A stretch of 64,000 bases of DNA from JBOGOC01 sp050747525. GTDB taxonomy: Bacteria; Acidobacteriota; Polarisedimenticolia; JACPZX01; DASXTC01. The translations under genes were made by a program, and so were the position numbers. Positions 55,133 to 63,060 of this stretch are shown in pieces (position 1 is the first letter of the stretch; the number at the start of each line of letters is the position of its first letter). The notes beneath the pieces are model-generated. The model searched no databases and had not been told where the DNA came from. It worked only from the letters and a program-made list of their open reading frames with translations. Where the stretch lies: positions 88,348 to 152,347 of the forward strand of contig JBOGOC010000061.1 in the NCBI GenBank assembly GCA_050747525.1, read 5' to 3'.

Positions 55133-55150
55133 CGCCGGGTAGCCCCGGCG
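55133..55150 (+). terminator. Terminator-like hairpin after the 54824 gene
   Basis: Perfect 7-bp stem CGCCGGG/CCCGGCG with the 4-nt loop TAGC, 13 nt after the stop codon. The following sequence is CCCCTGATTTCCCC, so the U-tract is weak. Confidence 0.45.
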
Positions 55151-55303
55151 CCCCTGATTTCCCCCTCCTCACCGATCCCTCACCATCTCCTCACCCGTGG
55201 ATCAGGTCCTCGCTCGTGCTCCTGCCGTAGAGTCTCCCCGAACACGGGCCGCCTCGCTTTCCGATGTCCGGGCGCCGGGGGCCCTTCCTGGGAGCGCTGA
55301 CTG

Positions 55304-55885
55304 ATGAGATACGCGATGGCTTGGCCGGGGGCGCTGCTCCTGGCGTCCGCCTGCATGGTGGTCCCCGACACCCCGCTGACGCGCGCCGCCGCCTCGGGGG
55401 ATGTGGCCCGGGTGCGCGATCTGGCATCGCTGGGAGCGCGGCCCGATGATGCGGACGGCAACGGACTCACGCCGCTCGTGTACGCGGCACGCGGCGGCCA
55501 CGTGGCCGCGATCGAAGCCCTGATGGACGCGGGCGCGTCGGCCGACCATCAGGATGCGCGCAACGGCTGGACCCCGCTGCTGCACGCCATCCACAAGAGG
55601 CAGGTGGATGCGGTGCGCGTCCTGCTGGCCCGGGGCGCCGGCGCCGGCACGACGCCCCCCGGAAGGGTTCCGCCCATCGTCATGGCGTCGGGCTACGGCC
55701 AGACGGAGATCGTGCGGATGCTCCTGGACGCCGGGGCCGACCCGCGGGCCACGGCCCCCGGAGGCGTGAACGCGCTGTGGGCCGCGGCGGGCGGCGGAGC
55801 GCTGGCCGACATCACCGACGGACCGTCGATCGGGACGTGCTTTCCCGCGACGGCCGCCCTGCTGAAGTCGCGGGCCCCGACCTGA
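55304..55885 (+). CDS. Ankyrin-repeat lipoprotein, apparently frameshifted near its end
   Basis: 193 residues as read, from ATG 55304. Lipobox ALLLASAC, then four to five ankyrin repeats (PLTRAAASGDVARVRDLASLGARP, LTPLVYAARGGHVAAIEALMDAGA, WTPLLHAIHKRQVDAVRVLLARGA, VMASGYGQTEIVRMLLDAGADP). The last repeat AALLKSRAPT stops at 55883-55885. A -1 frame continues with GPDLTLPAGARTTAIEVAAGSRECADLIAGLRAP to a stop at 55975-55977, which completes the repeat. A single-base loss near the GGGCCCC run (about 55873-55880) explains this; a sequencing error is equally possible. Confidence 0.75.
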   Translation: MRYAMAWPGALLLASACMVVPDTPLTRAAASGDVARVRDLASLGARPDDADGNGLTPLVYAARGGHVAAIEALMDAGASADHQDARNGWTPLLHAIHKRQVDAVRVLLARGAGAGTTPPGRVPPIVMASGYGQTEIVRMLLDAGADPRATAPGGVNALWAAAGGGALADITDGPSIGTCFPATAALLKSRAPT

Positions 55886-55986
55886 CCCTCCCCGCGGGGG
55901 CGAGGACCACGGCCATCGAGGTGGCCGCGGGGTCGAGGGAGTGCGCCGACCTGATCGCCGGCCTGCGCGCTCCGTGATTCCCGAGA

Positions 55987-56478
55987 CTAGTTGCTGACCT
56001 TCCCGGCGGCTTCCAGCTCTTTGCGGCGCTGCAGCACCATCGTCTCCAGCTCTTTCTGGTGACTCCGGGCGAGGTTCATCCCGACTTCGGCCCCCTTCTG
56101 CATCAGCTTCGGGAGCGTCTCGAGGACCTTCTTGCCGGTCGGGGTGCGGTAGAACGCGGTCATCTCGCGCACCTCACGCTCGGTGAAGGTGGCCTTGTAG
56201 ACGGCGGTCAGATCGGGGGCCATGGCGTCCCAGGTCAGGAAGCGGCCGGCCCATTCCAGCATGACGTCCCTGTACGGCTCGATGTCGGGATTGGCCTGGA
56301 CCTGCGCCTCGATCATGGCGGCGGCCCCGGCCACGGCGTTTCTCTCCAGCCCCATCACCTGGAACAGCTCCAGCACGGCCTCGTCGTGCGAGGAAGCCTT
56401 GCCCGCGGAGGCCGGCGTCAGCACGCAGGCCAGAAGGATCGCCACACTCAGAAAACGCCGACTCAGCCGCCTGCTCAT
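55987..56478 (-). CDS. DUF2059 family periplasmic protein
   Basis: 163 residues. Signal peptide (FLSVAILLACVLTPASAG). The C-terminal half FTEREVREMTAFYRTPTGKKVLETLPKLMQKG is the diagnostic part of DUF2059, a small helical family of unknown function, here about 75-150. Monocistronic, convergent to the ankyrin gene. The 186 bp between its start and the nrdJ stop show no recognisable gene or terminator. Confidence 0.85.
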   Translation of the reverse strand: MSRRLSRRFLSVAILLACVLTPASAGKASSHDEAVLELFQVMGLERNAVAGAAAMIEAQVQANPDIEPYRDVMLEWAGRFLTWDAMAPDLTAVYKATFTEREVREMTAFYRTPTGKKVLETLPKLMQKGAEVGMNLARSHQKELETMVLQRRKELEAAGKVSN

Positions 56479-56664
56479 CGATGTCCCTCCCTGGCGTCAC
56501 GGCGGACGCCGTGGGAAGGTCGTGCCCGGTCTTCGGGAGATCAAGGCGAGGAAATGGGGCGCCGCGTCAGGGAAGGCAGCCGGAGCTGTCCATGCTGTCA
56601 CAGGACGGACTGCACGAGAGATTGCCACCGGAGAATCCTAGAGTCTCACAGCTGGCCCTTCAGA

Positions 56665-59600
56665 TCACGAGCACCCGCTGGTGGCGCCGCACGAAAGGCA
56701 CTTGAGGCACGTGCCGTTGCGGACCATGGTGAACTGGCCGCACTCGCCGCACGGGTCCCCTTCGTACCCCTTCATGCGGGCCTGCCGGACCAGCTCGCGC
56801 TCGGGGATCCCGGCCGGCAGACCGACCGACACGGCAGCCGCGCGGGCGCGGGCCTCCGGCGAGCTGTCCACCCAGCCGGCCGGCATGGCGACCTCGGGCG
56901 TGCCATAGCCGACGTTGAGGTGCTTGGTGGCCGGCACGCGCATGCGGGCGCGGTCGTCCTTTTCCTCGACGGTGCGCTCGATCACGAAGTCGCCGCGGAC
57001 CTCGTCGAACTCGGGCTCCGATTCGGGGCGGCCCGTGGTGTCCGAGCGCAGGTCCTCGCTGGTCACCTGCGCCAGGTCGGTGCGCCCCAGGTAGGTGATG
57101 GCCAGCTCGCGGAAGACGTAGTCGATCACCGACGTGGTCATCTTGATGTGCGGGTTCCCCTGCACCATCCCGTTGGGCTCGAAGCGCGTGAAGACGAACG
57201 CGTCCACGAACTCGTCCAGCGGCACGCCGTGCTGCAGCCCGAGGGAGATGGCGATGGCGAAGCAGTTCATCAGGCTGCGGAAGGCTGCCCCTTCCTTGTG
57301 CATGTCCAGGAAGATCTCGCCCAGCTGGCCGTCGGTGTATTCCCCGGTGCGCAGGTACACCTTGTGGTGCCCGATGACGGCCTTCTGCGTGTAGCCGCTG
57401 CGCCGATCGGGAAGCCGCCGGCGGTGCGCGATGTAGTGGTGGATGATCCGCTCGGCGATCCTCATGGGCTCGGCCTTGGGCTCGCCGTGCCCATTGGTGC
57501 CCTTGCCTCCGTTGGCGCCATGGCCGTTGCCGCCCTTCGGCGCGCCGTTCTCCACGTGCCGCAGCTCGCGCGCCGCGGCGGCCGCGGCCTCCAGCGCCGC
57601 CACCTTGGCCAGGGCCACCTGGGCGGCATCCTCCAGCGACACTGGCGCCGAGCCGTCCGGCGCGGCCGCGATGGCCGGCTCGCCGATCTCGTCCAGCGCC
57701 GCGTCGGCCTCGGCCGGGGCGAGCCACTCGGCCGCGGTGGAGCTGAGAGGCTGGCTCAGCTTGCTGCCGTCGCGGTACAGGGCGTTCGCCTTCAGCATCA
57801 GCCGCCACGACAGGAGGTACGCGTCACGCACGTCCTGCACGGTGGCGCTGTTGGGCATGTTGATCGTCTTGGAGATGGCGCCGCTGATGAACGGCTGCGC
57901 CGCCGCCATCATCTTGATGTGGGCCATGGGCGCGATGAAGCGCTGGCCGTACCTGCCGCACCGGCTCGCGCAGTCGAACACCGGCAGGTGCTCGTCCTTG
58001 AGGTGCGGCGCGCCTTCGAGGGTCATGCGGCCGCAGATGGTGTCGCCCGCTTCCTGGATCTGCGCCGGCGTGAAGCCGAGCGCCTCCAGCATGCTGAAGT
58101 GGAAGTCGTCGAGCTGGTCGGGGGTGAAGCCCAGCTTCCGGCAGAGATCCTGGCCCAGCACGTACTTGTTGAACGCCATCGGCAGCTCGAACGATGTGGC
58201 CAGCGACTTCTCGATGCTGTCGAGACCCGCCTCGTCGAACCCTCGCGCCGCCAGGCTCTCGCGGTTGATGTGGGGCGCCCCCGCCAGCGTGCCGGTGCCG
58301 CGGCACCAGGCCACCATCTCGTCGGCCTGCTCGGGCGTGTACCCCAGCGCGGCCAGCGCCTCCGGGACCGACCGGTTGATGATCCGGAAGAAGCCGCCAC
58401 CCGCCAGGGTCTTGAACTTCACCACGGCGAAGTCGGGCTCGATGCCGGTCGTGTCGCAGTCCATGGCCAGCCCGATGGTGCCGGTGGGGGCGATGACGGT
58501 GGTCTGCGCGTTGCGGAAGCCGTGCTGCTCGCCCATCTTGAGGGCCGCGTCCCACGCTTCGCGCGCCGCGTCCAGCAGATACCCGGGGCAGCGCCCGGCG
58601 TCGATCCCCTGAGGCGTGATGGTGAGGCCTTCGTAGCTGGCCTCCGGCTCATGGAAGGCGGCGCGCCGGTGGTTGCGGATGACCCGCAGCATGGAGGCCT
58701 TGTTCTTCTCGTAGCCGGGGAAGGCGCCCAGCTCGGCCGCCATGGCCGCCGAGGTGGCGTACGACGTGCCGCACAGCAGCGAGGTGATGGCGCCGCACGT
58801 GGCGCGCGCTTCGTCGGAGTCGTACGGGATACCCGAGACCATCAGCAGCGACCCCAGGTTGGCGTACCCGAGCCCCAGCGTGCGGAAGCGGTACGACAGC
58901 TCGGCGATGCGGTGCGAGGGGAACTGCGCCATCATCACAGAGATCTCCAGCGTCATCGTCCACAGGTGGGTCGCGTGGCGGAAGCCGTCCACGTCGAACC
59001 GCGGGGTGTCGTCCTCGCGGAACTTCATAAGGTTGAGAGATGCTAAATTGCATGCAGTATCATCTAAAAACATATATTCACTGCACGGGTTAGACGCGTT
59101 GATGCGGCCGTCTTCTGGGCAGGTGTGCCACTCATTGATGGTGGTGTCGAACTGCAGGCCGGGATCGGCGCAGGCCCAGGCGGCGAAGCAGATCTCCTCC
59201 CACAGGTCGCGCGCCTTGACGGTGTGGTGGACCTTGCCGTCGGTGCGACGCAGCAGCTTCCAGTCGCCGTCGGCCTGCACCGTTTCGAGGAAGGTGTTGG
59301 TGAGGCGCACGGAGTTGTTGGAGTTCTGGCCCGACACCGTGCCGTAGGCGCGCCCGTCCCACTTCGTGTCGTACTCATCGAAGCGGATGCCGGTGTATCC
59401 CTGCCTGGCCAGCTCGATGACCCGCAGGATGTAGTTCTCGGGGATGCGCACGGCGCGGGCGGCCGCCACCGCCTTGCGCAGCGCGGCGTTCTTCCGGAGA
59501 TCGAACCGCCCGCCGTTGAGCGGCTGGGCCGGCGTCGGGTGCGAGCCGTTCCCTCCCGCCTCGTGGCAGGCGCCAATGATGGCGTTGAGGTGCTCGCTGT

Positions 59601-61644
59601 GCAGGCGGCTGCCGGCCACAAGGGCCGCGACCTTCTGCTCCTCCACCATCTTCCAGTTGATGAACTCGGACACGTCGGGATGGTCGATGTCCAGGCAGAC
59701 CATCTTGGCCGCGCGCCGGGTGGTCCCTCCCGACTTGATCGAGCCGGCCGCCCGGTCGCCGATCTTGAGGAACGACATCAGCCCCGACGAGCGGCCGCCT
59801 CCCGAGAGGGGCTCCCCTTCGCCGCGCAGGCGCGAGAAATTGGAGCCGGTCCCCGAGCCGTACTTGAACAGGCGCGCCTCGCGGGTCCACAGGTCCATGA
59901 TCCCGCCTTCGTTCACCAGATCGTCGGAGACCCCCTGGATGAAACAATTGTGGACCACGACGTTTCCCGTCAGGTAGTTGCCGCTGTCGGTCTGGATGTC
60001 GTAGACGGGGAGCAGGCCCAGGTACTCCACGCGCACCACGGTCTCGTGGCGCGCGTCGGGGATGGCCTTTCCGCGGACGTCTTCGCGCAGGGAGCGCTCG
60101 AGCTTCTCGGTCTTGTCCGACGAGACGAACCCGATCTGCTCGGAGAACTTGCGGCGCTCGCTCTGGTACCCGATGGAGAGCTGCCAGTAGGTGTGCCGGT
60201 CTTCACGGCGGTCCCGGCAGGGCGAGAGGCGGCCGTAGATCCCCATGTTGGCCAGCATCCGCTGGACGTCTCCCAGCATCTGCTCGGAGATCGATCCCAG
60301 CACGACGTCGAACGAATCGGTGGGGCCTTCGTGCTCGCGCACGGTGCCGTCCGCCTGGAACAAGGCCTTGAGGTACGCGGCCGCGACCTGCCGCCCGCCC
60401 GTGCGGACCGCCTGAGGCACCCTCATGTCGAGGCCCCGCTCCTGCAGGCCGTACTTCTCGAGGAAGGGACGCAGCGGCTCGCCGTACAGGCGGATGCGCC
60501 GCACCAGCAATCCTTCCGTCTGCGTGGAGACGACCCGGACGTGACGGTGGACCCCCTCCAGGATCCGGTGGATGTGAGGCAGCAGGAATTCGTATTCCTC
60601 TTCGTTGCAGGTCATGAACTCGGCGGTGAGGGACCGGTTCGTGCCGTGGTCGTACTGCCCCACAAAGCCGTCTCCCTGCAGCCAGCCGGCCAGGATCGCC
60701 TCGCTCACCTCGCGCGCGTCGTCGGCTCCGCGGGGCGAGATGCCGGTGGTGGTGCGCTGCAGCAGACGCATGCCGGGGCGCACCGTGCCGGCCTCGACGA
60801 ACTGATAGCCGCGGCCGGCGGGCGTGTCGGCCGGAGCGGCCCACACGAGGTGATCGGGGGTCGCCTCCACGGTGTTGCCGTTGGCCAGCACCAGACGCAG
60901 CACCGGCTTCTCGCCGTTGCTCTTCACGGCGGCCACCCGGGTGACCCCGTCGCGGTCGAACACCTCGAGCCCCACCCGGTTCCCTTCGACGATCTCGCCG
61001 ATGGCCATCGGCCCATGAGGCGTGCTGATGAGCGCATGCCACGGCTGGCAGGCGTGCGGTTGCGGATGCTCGTAGGCCGACTCGGACTTCTTCACCTCGC
61101 CGGTCTTCGGATCGACGTGATGGTGTCCCTGCGCGGGGCCGTCGATGCCGTAGGCCCAGTGCAGGCCCGTGTTGAACCACTGCGGAGAGTTGGGAGAGGC
61201 CATCTGCGCGGCCAGCATGTGCAGCATCTCTTCGTAGAAGGCCTGCGCGTCGTCCTCGCTGTCGAAGTAGCCTCCCTTGAAGCCCCAGTAGGTCCAGCAG
61301 CCGGCCAGGCGCCTGAAGACCTGACGGGCGTCGCGCTCCATGCCGTTGCGCTGCGCCTTGGGCATGCGCCCCAGGGCCGCCTCGTCGGGGACGGAGCGCC
61401 GCAGCCACGCCGGGACCCCCTGCTCGGCCACCGGCTTCAGCGCGGCGGGGACGCCGGCCTTGCGGAAGTACTTCTGCGCCAGGATGTCCACGGCCACCTG
61501 GCTCCATGCGGCCGGAACCATGATCCCTCTGGCCTCGAAGACGAGCGACCCGTCCGGGTTGGTGATGCGTGAGTCTCGGGAGGCGAACTCGATCCCGGTG
61601 TAGGGATCCTGCCCGGCACGTGTGAAGCGTCGCTCGATCCGCAT
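56665..61644 (-). CDS. nrdJ: Adenosylcobalamin-dependent (class II) ribonucleotide reductase with an in-frame intein
   Basis: 1659 residues as translated, 1291 after intein removal. Reduces ribonucleotides using a B12-generated radical. N-extein 1-198, intein 199-566, C-extein from C567 (CFIQGVSDDLVN). The active-site loop NPCSE has C854 as the thiyl-radical Cys, with the neighbouring Asn and Glu. The C-terminus holds a zinc-ribbon-like motif CGECGQF plus CLKCLSCG that may also rereduce the active site. A linker near 1080-1130 is low in complexity (NGAPKGGNGHGANGGKGTNGHG). Start ATG 61642-61644 follows GAAAGGTGG. Codons 851-873 are strikingly AT-rich. Preceded by NrdR-like boxes and a terminator-like hairpin. 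Confidence 0.95.
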   Translation of the reverse strand: MRIERRFTRAGQDPYTGIEFASRDSRITNPDGSLVFEARGIMVPAAWSQVAVDILAQKYFRKAGVPAALKPVAEQGVPAWLRRSVPDEAALGRMPKAQRNGMERDARQVFRRLAGCWTYWGFKGGYFDSEDDAQAFYEEMLHMLAAQMASPNSPQWFNTGLHWAYGIDGPAQGHHHVDPKTGEVKKSESAYEHPQPHACQPWHALISTPHGPMAIGEIVEGNRVGLEVFDRDGVTRVAAVKSNGEKPVLRLVLANGNTVEATPDHLVWAAPADTPAGRGYQFVEAGTVRPGMRLLQRTTTGISPRGADDAREVSEAILAGWLQGDGFVGQYDHGTNRSLTAEFMTCNEEEYEFLLPHIHRILEGVHRHVRVVSTQTEGLLVRRIRLYGEPLRPFLEKYGLQERGLDMRVPQAVRTGGRQVAAAYLKALFQADGTVREHEGPTDSFDVVLGSISEQMLGDVQRMLANMGIYGRLSPCRDRREDRHTYWQLSIGYQSERRKFSEQIGFVSSDKTEKLERSLREDVRGKAIPDARHETVVRVEYLGLLPVYDIQTDSGNYLTGNVVVHNCFIQGVSDDLVNEGGIMDLWTREARLFKYGSGTGSNFSRLRGEGEPLSGGGRSSGLMSFLKIGDRAAGSIKSGGTTRRAAKMVCLDIDHPDVSEFINWKMVEEQKVAALVAGSRLHSEHLNAIIGACHEAGGNGSHPTPAQPLNGGRFDLRKNAALRKAVAAARAVRIPENYILRVIELARQGYTGIRFDEYDTKWDGRAYGTVSGQNSNNSVRLTNTFLETVQADGDWKLLRRTDGKVHHTVKARDLWEEICFAAWACADPGLQFDTTINEWHTCPEDGRINASNPCSEYMFLDDTACNLASLNLMKFREDDTPRFDVDGFRHATHLWTMTLEISVMMAQFPSHRIAELSYRFRTLGLGYANLGSLLMVSGIPYDSDEARATCGAITSLLCGTSYATSAAMAAELGAFPGYEKNKASMLRVIRNHRRAAFHEPEASYEGLTITPQGIDAGRCPGYLLDAAREAWDAALKMGEQHGFRNAQTTVIAPTGTIGLAMDCDTTGIEPDFAVVKFKTLAGGGFFRIINRSVPEALAALGYTPEQADEMVAWCRGTGTLAGAPHINRESLAARGFDEAGLDSIEKSLATSFELPMAFNKYVLGQDLCRKLGFTPDQLDDFHFSMLEALGFTPAQIQEAGDTICGRMTLEGAPHLKDEHLPVFDCASRCGRYGQRFIAPMAHIKMMAAAQPFISGAISKTINMPNSATVQDVRDAYLLSWRLMLKANALYRDGSKLSQPLSSTAAEWLAPAEADAALDEIGEPAIAAAPDGSAPVSLEDAAQVALAKVAALEAAAAAARELRHVENGAPKGGNGHGANGGKGTNGHGEPKAEPMRIAERIIHHYIAHRRRLPDRRSGYTQKAVIGHHKVYLRTGEYTDGQLGEIFLDMHKEGAAFRSLMNCFAIAISLGLQHGVPLDEFVDAFVFTRFEPNGMVQGNPHIKMTTSVIDYVFRELAITYLGRTDLAQVTSEDLRSDTTGRPESEPEFDEVRGDFVIERTVEEKDDRARMRVPATKHLNVGYGTPEVAMPAGWVDSSPEARARAAAVSVGLPAGIPERELVRQARMKGYEGDPCGECGQFTMVRNGTCLKCLSCGATSGCS
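59027..59092 (-). other. AT-rich codon island over the nrdJ active site
   Basis: By hand count 23 of 66 bases are G or C, while the flanking nrdJ sequence is strongly GC-rich. It encodes residues 851-873, from SNPCSE to LASLNLM, using TTA twice for Leu, GCA for Ala, AGT/TCT for Ser, ACT, GAT, TTT and TAT, codons nearly absent nearby. The protein sequence is normal for NrdJ, so only codons differ. Confidence 0.85.
59947..61050 (-). mobile_element. Intein with LAGLIDADG homing endonuclease in nrdJ
   Basis: 368 residues between HPQPHA and CFIQ. It starts with C199 (CQPWHALISTPHGPMAIGEI, splicing block A), has block B-like ATPDHLVW (T-x2-H), and ends VVVHN with penultimate His, terminal Asn and the +1 Cys of the host. 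Two dodecapeptide motifs, AGWLQGDGFVG and YLKALFQADGTV, give the DOD homing endonuclease; both keep the Gly-Asp or Ala-Asp acids. All splicing residues are present, so both splicing and homing may be active. GC content resembles the host, indicating long residence. Confidence 0.93.
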
Positions 61645-61661
61645 GGGCCACCTTTCGAAGA

Positions 61662-61692
61662 GAAAAAAGGTTCCTCGGCCCGTCGGCCGAGG
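61662..61692 (-). terminator. Intrinsic terminator (attenuator candidate) in the nrdJ leader
   Basis: On the minus strand, perfect 8-bp stem CCTCGGCC/GGCCGAGG (61685-61692 with 61673-61680), 4-nt loop, then AACC and a run of six T (61663-61668). It ends 18 nt before the nrdJ ATG, so it would stop transcription unless an antiterminator forms. This implies leader-based control of nrdJ. Confidence 0.6.
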
Positions 61693-61825
61693 CCGGCGGG
61701 CGACAGAATTACCTGGATTTTGAGTGGAGCACGTGAGCGGAACAGCCCGGAGATTTCATGCTCTGCACCCCGGTGAATCGCCCCGCGCAGCGCGCGAGGC
61801 TACCACGGAACCATCAGGCCCTGGC

Positions 61826-61841
61826 ACACAAGATACAGTGT
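61826..61841 (-). promoter_or_regulatory. NrdR box 2
   Basis: ACACTGTATCTTGTGT on the minus strand, close to the 16-bp NrdR consensus (acaCwAtATnTnGtgt). Lies just downstream of the predicted transcription start. Confidence 0.7.
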
Positions 61842-61851
61842 GCGGAGGCGG

Positions 61852-61882
61852 AGACTACCACAAGATATTGCGAACTTGTCAA
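61852..61882 (-). promoter_or_regulatory. nrdJ promoter
   Basis: Perfect TTGACA at 61877-61882 (minus strand), followed after 19 bp by TAGTCT (61852-61857). The long spacer contains NrdR box 1. The -10 assignment is less certain than the -35. Confidence 0.5.
61857..61872 (-). promoter_or_regulatory. NrdR box 1
   Basis: CGCAATATCTTGTGGT on the minus strand, a weaker match, exactly 31 bp from box 2. Tandem boxes about three helical turns apart are the normal arrangement for the ATP/dATP-responsive NrdR repressor. The box sits inside the promoter spacer. Confidence 0.65.
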
Positions 61883-61931
61883 GAGGCTGTAACCCGCGCC
61901 GGACGGGGATTTGGGCCGATTTAGCCTCTTG
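61880..61931. repeat. 9-bp inverted repeat upstream of the nrdJ promoter
   Basis: CAAGAGGCT (61880-61888) and AGCCTCTTG (61923-61931) are perfect inverted arms 34 bp apart. One arm overlaps the -35 box of nrdJ. Could be an operator pair or the stem of a desaturase-side leader. Confidence 0.4.
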
Positions 61932-62046
61932 AGGAGGAGGCGTTCCGCGCGGGCCGCGGCCCCCGCGCGGCGCGCCCGTCGAGCCCCCGGAAAGGGCCGC
62001 AACACGCGTGTTTCCCGCCTTGCGGGGGGGTGGGGAGGCCGGTACT

Positions 62047-63060
62047 ATGAGCAACATGCGCAGCGCCGCCGTGCTGGCCACGGCCAGCATGCTGAGTCCC
62101 ACGAAGAGCCATCATTACTTGAAAGCGTCCTCCGAGCTGAAGGAGAGCCTCGCCCGGGCCATCCCTCGCGACGAGCTGAAGCGGCTGCACGTGCGCTCCT
62201 GGTGGCGGCATGCGGCCGTGGTGGTGCGGCAGGTGCTCATCCTGGCGGCATCTTCCTGGGCGCTGGTGCGGTTCGATCATCCGGCGGTGTGGATCCCGCT
62301 CGTCTTCGTGCAGGGGTTCACCATCTTCAACTTCACCGTGCTCCTGCACGAGGTGGTGCACGAGACGGTGAGCAGCCGTCACAGCCCGCTCCTCACCCGC
62401 GTGCTGGGCTTGTTGTATGCCTTTCCCAGCGGGATCTCCCACCTGCAGTTCACGCGCTGGCACCTCGATCATCACGACAACCTGGGATCCTCCACCGAAG
62501 ATCCCAAGCGGTATCACCTTTCGCCCAAGCGCAACGCCCGCTGGTACAAGGCGCTCTACTTCACCCCGGCGCTGTTCTTCATCTACTTCCGCGCGGCGCG
62601 CCGCGAAGCGGCGACCTATCCCGAGCCGCTGCGCCGCCGCATCGCGCGCGAGCGCAATCTGACCATGCTGGGGCACGTGGCCATCCTGGCCGGGCTGTGG
62701 ATCTGGCTGGGGGGGGCGGCGGCCGCGCGTGTCTACGCGGTGCCGTACTTCCTGGTGTTTCCCATCGCCTTCGCGCTGAACCGCCTCGGGCAGCACTACT
62801 ACATCCAGCCGGAAGATCCCGCGCAATGGTCGACGCTGGTGAAGTCGTCGCTCTTCTGGAACTTCACCTTCCTCTGGTCGAACTTCCATCTGGAGCATCA
62901 CTACTTCCCGCGGGTGCCGTTCTACAACCTGCCCCGGCTGCACCGGCAGCTGCGCCCCTTCTACCGCGCGCACGGCATGAAGCCCGTGGGGTACGCGACG
63001 CTGCTGTACGGGTGGCTGATCCGTAACGGCACGCCCCACACCGACTGGTCCCTGGTCTAG
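62047..63060 (+). CDS. Membrane fatty acid desaturase
   Basis: 337 residues from ATG 62047, after GGGAGG; longer readings start in low-complexity GC-rich DNA. The three histidine boxes of di-iron desaturases are present: HEVVH (LLHEVVHETV), HLDHH (RWHLDHHDN) and HLEHH (NFHLEHHYFP). Four to six helices around VRQVLILAASSWALV, VFVQGFTIFNFTVLL and VAILAGLWIWLGG. It introduces a double bond or hydroxyl into acyl chains or a carotenoid-like lipid in the inner membrane. Regiochemistry unknown. The TAG stop shares CTAG with the convergent gene. Confidence 0.9.
   Translation: MSNMRSAAVLATASMLSPTKSHHYLKASSELKESLARAIPRDELKRLHVRSWWRHAAVVVRQVLILAASSWALVRFDHPAVWIPLVFVQGFTIFNFTVLLHEVVHETVSSRHSPLLTRVLGLLYAFPSGISHLQFTRWHLDHHDNLGSSTEDPKRYHLSPKRNARWYKALYFTPALFFIYFRAARREAATYPEPLRRRIARERNLTMLGHVAILAGLWIWLGGAAAARVYAVPYFLVFPIAFALNRLGQHYYIQPEDPAQWSTLVKSSLFWNFTFLWSNFHLEHHYFPRVPFYNLPRLHRQLRPFYRAHGMKPVGYATLLYGWLIRNGTPHTDWSLV

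Larger units (their letters stand above)
61645..62046. other. Intergenic region between nrdJ and the desaturase gene
   Basis: 402 bp between divergent genes. It holds the nrdJ promoter and NrdR-like boxes, a leader of about 200 nt ending in a terminator-like hairpin, a 9-bp inverted repeat, and GC-rich hairpin-prone DNA (61940-62030) before the desaturase start. I found no tRNA and no convincing B12-riboswitch core. A short reading frame at 61724-61924 lacks coding character. Confidence 0.7.

Noticed and set aside
56059..59046. 995-codon open frame on the plus strand
   Set aside because: Antisense shadow of nrdJ and the DUF2059 gene; it ends at the AT-rich patch simply because stops become frequent there.
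61645..61850. Cobalamin riboswitch upstream of nrdJ
   Set aside because: Expected for a B12-dependent enzyme, but I could not find the conserved B12 box or core; only the terminator-like hairpin is clear.
61724..61924. 66-codon plus-strand frame in the nrdJ leader
   Set aside because: Runs through the NrdR-like boxes and nrdJ promoter; no coding signal.
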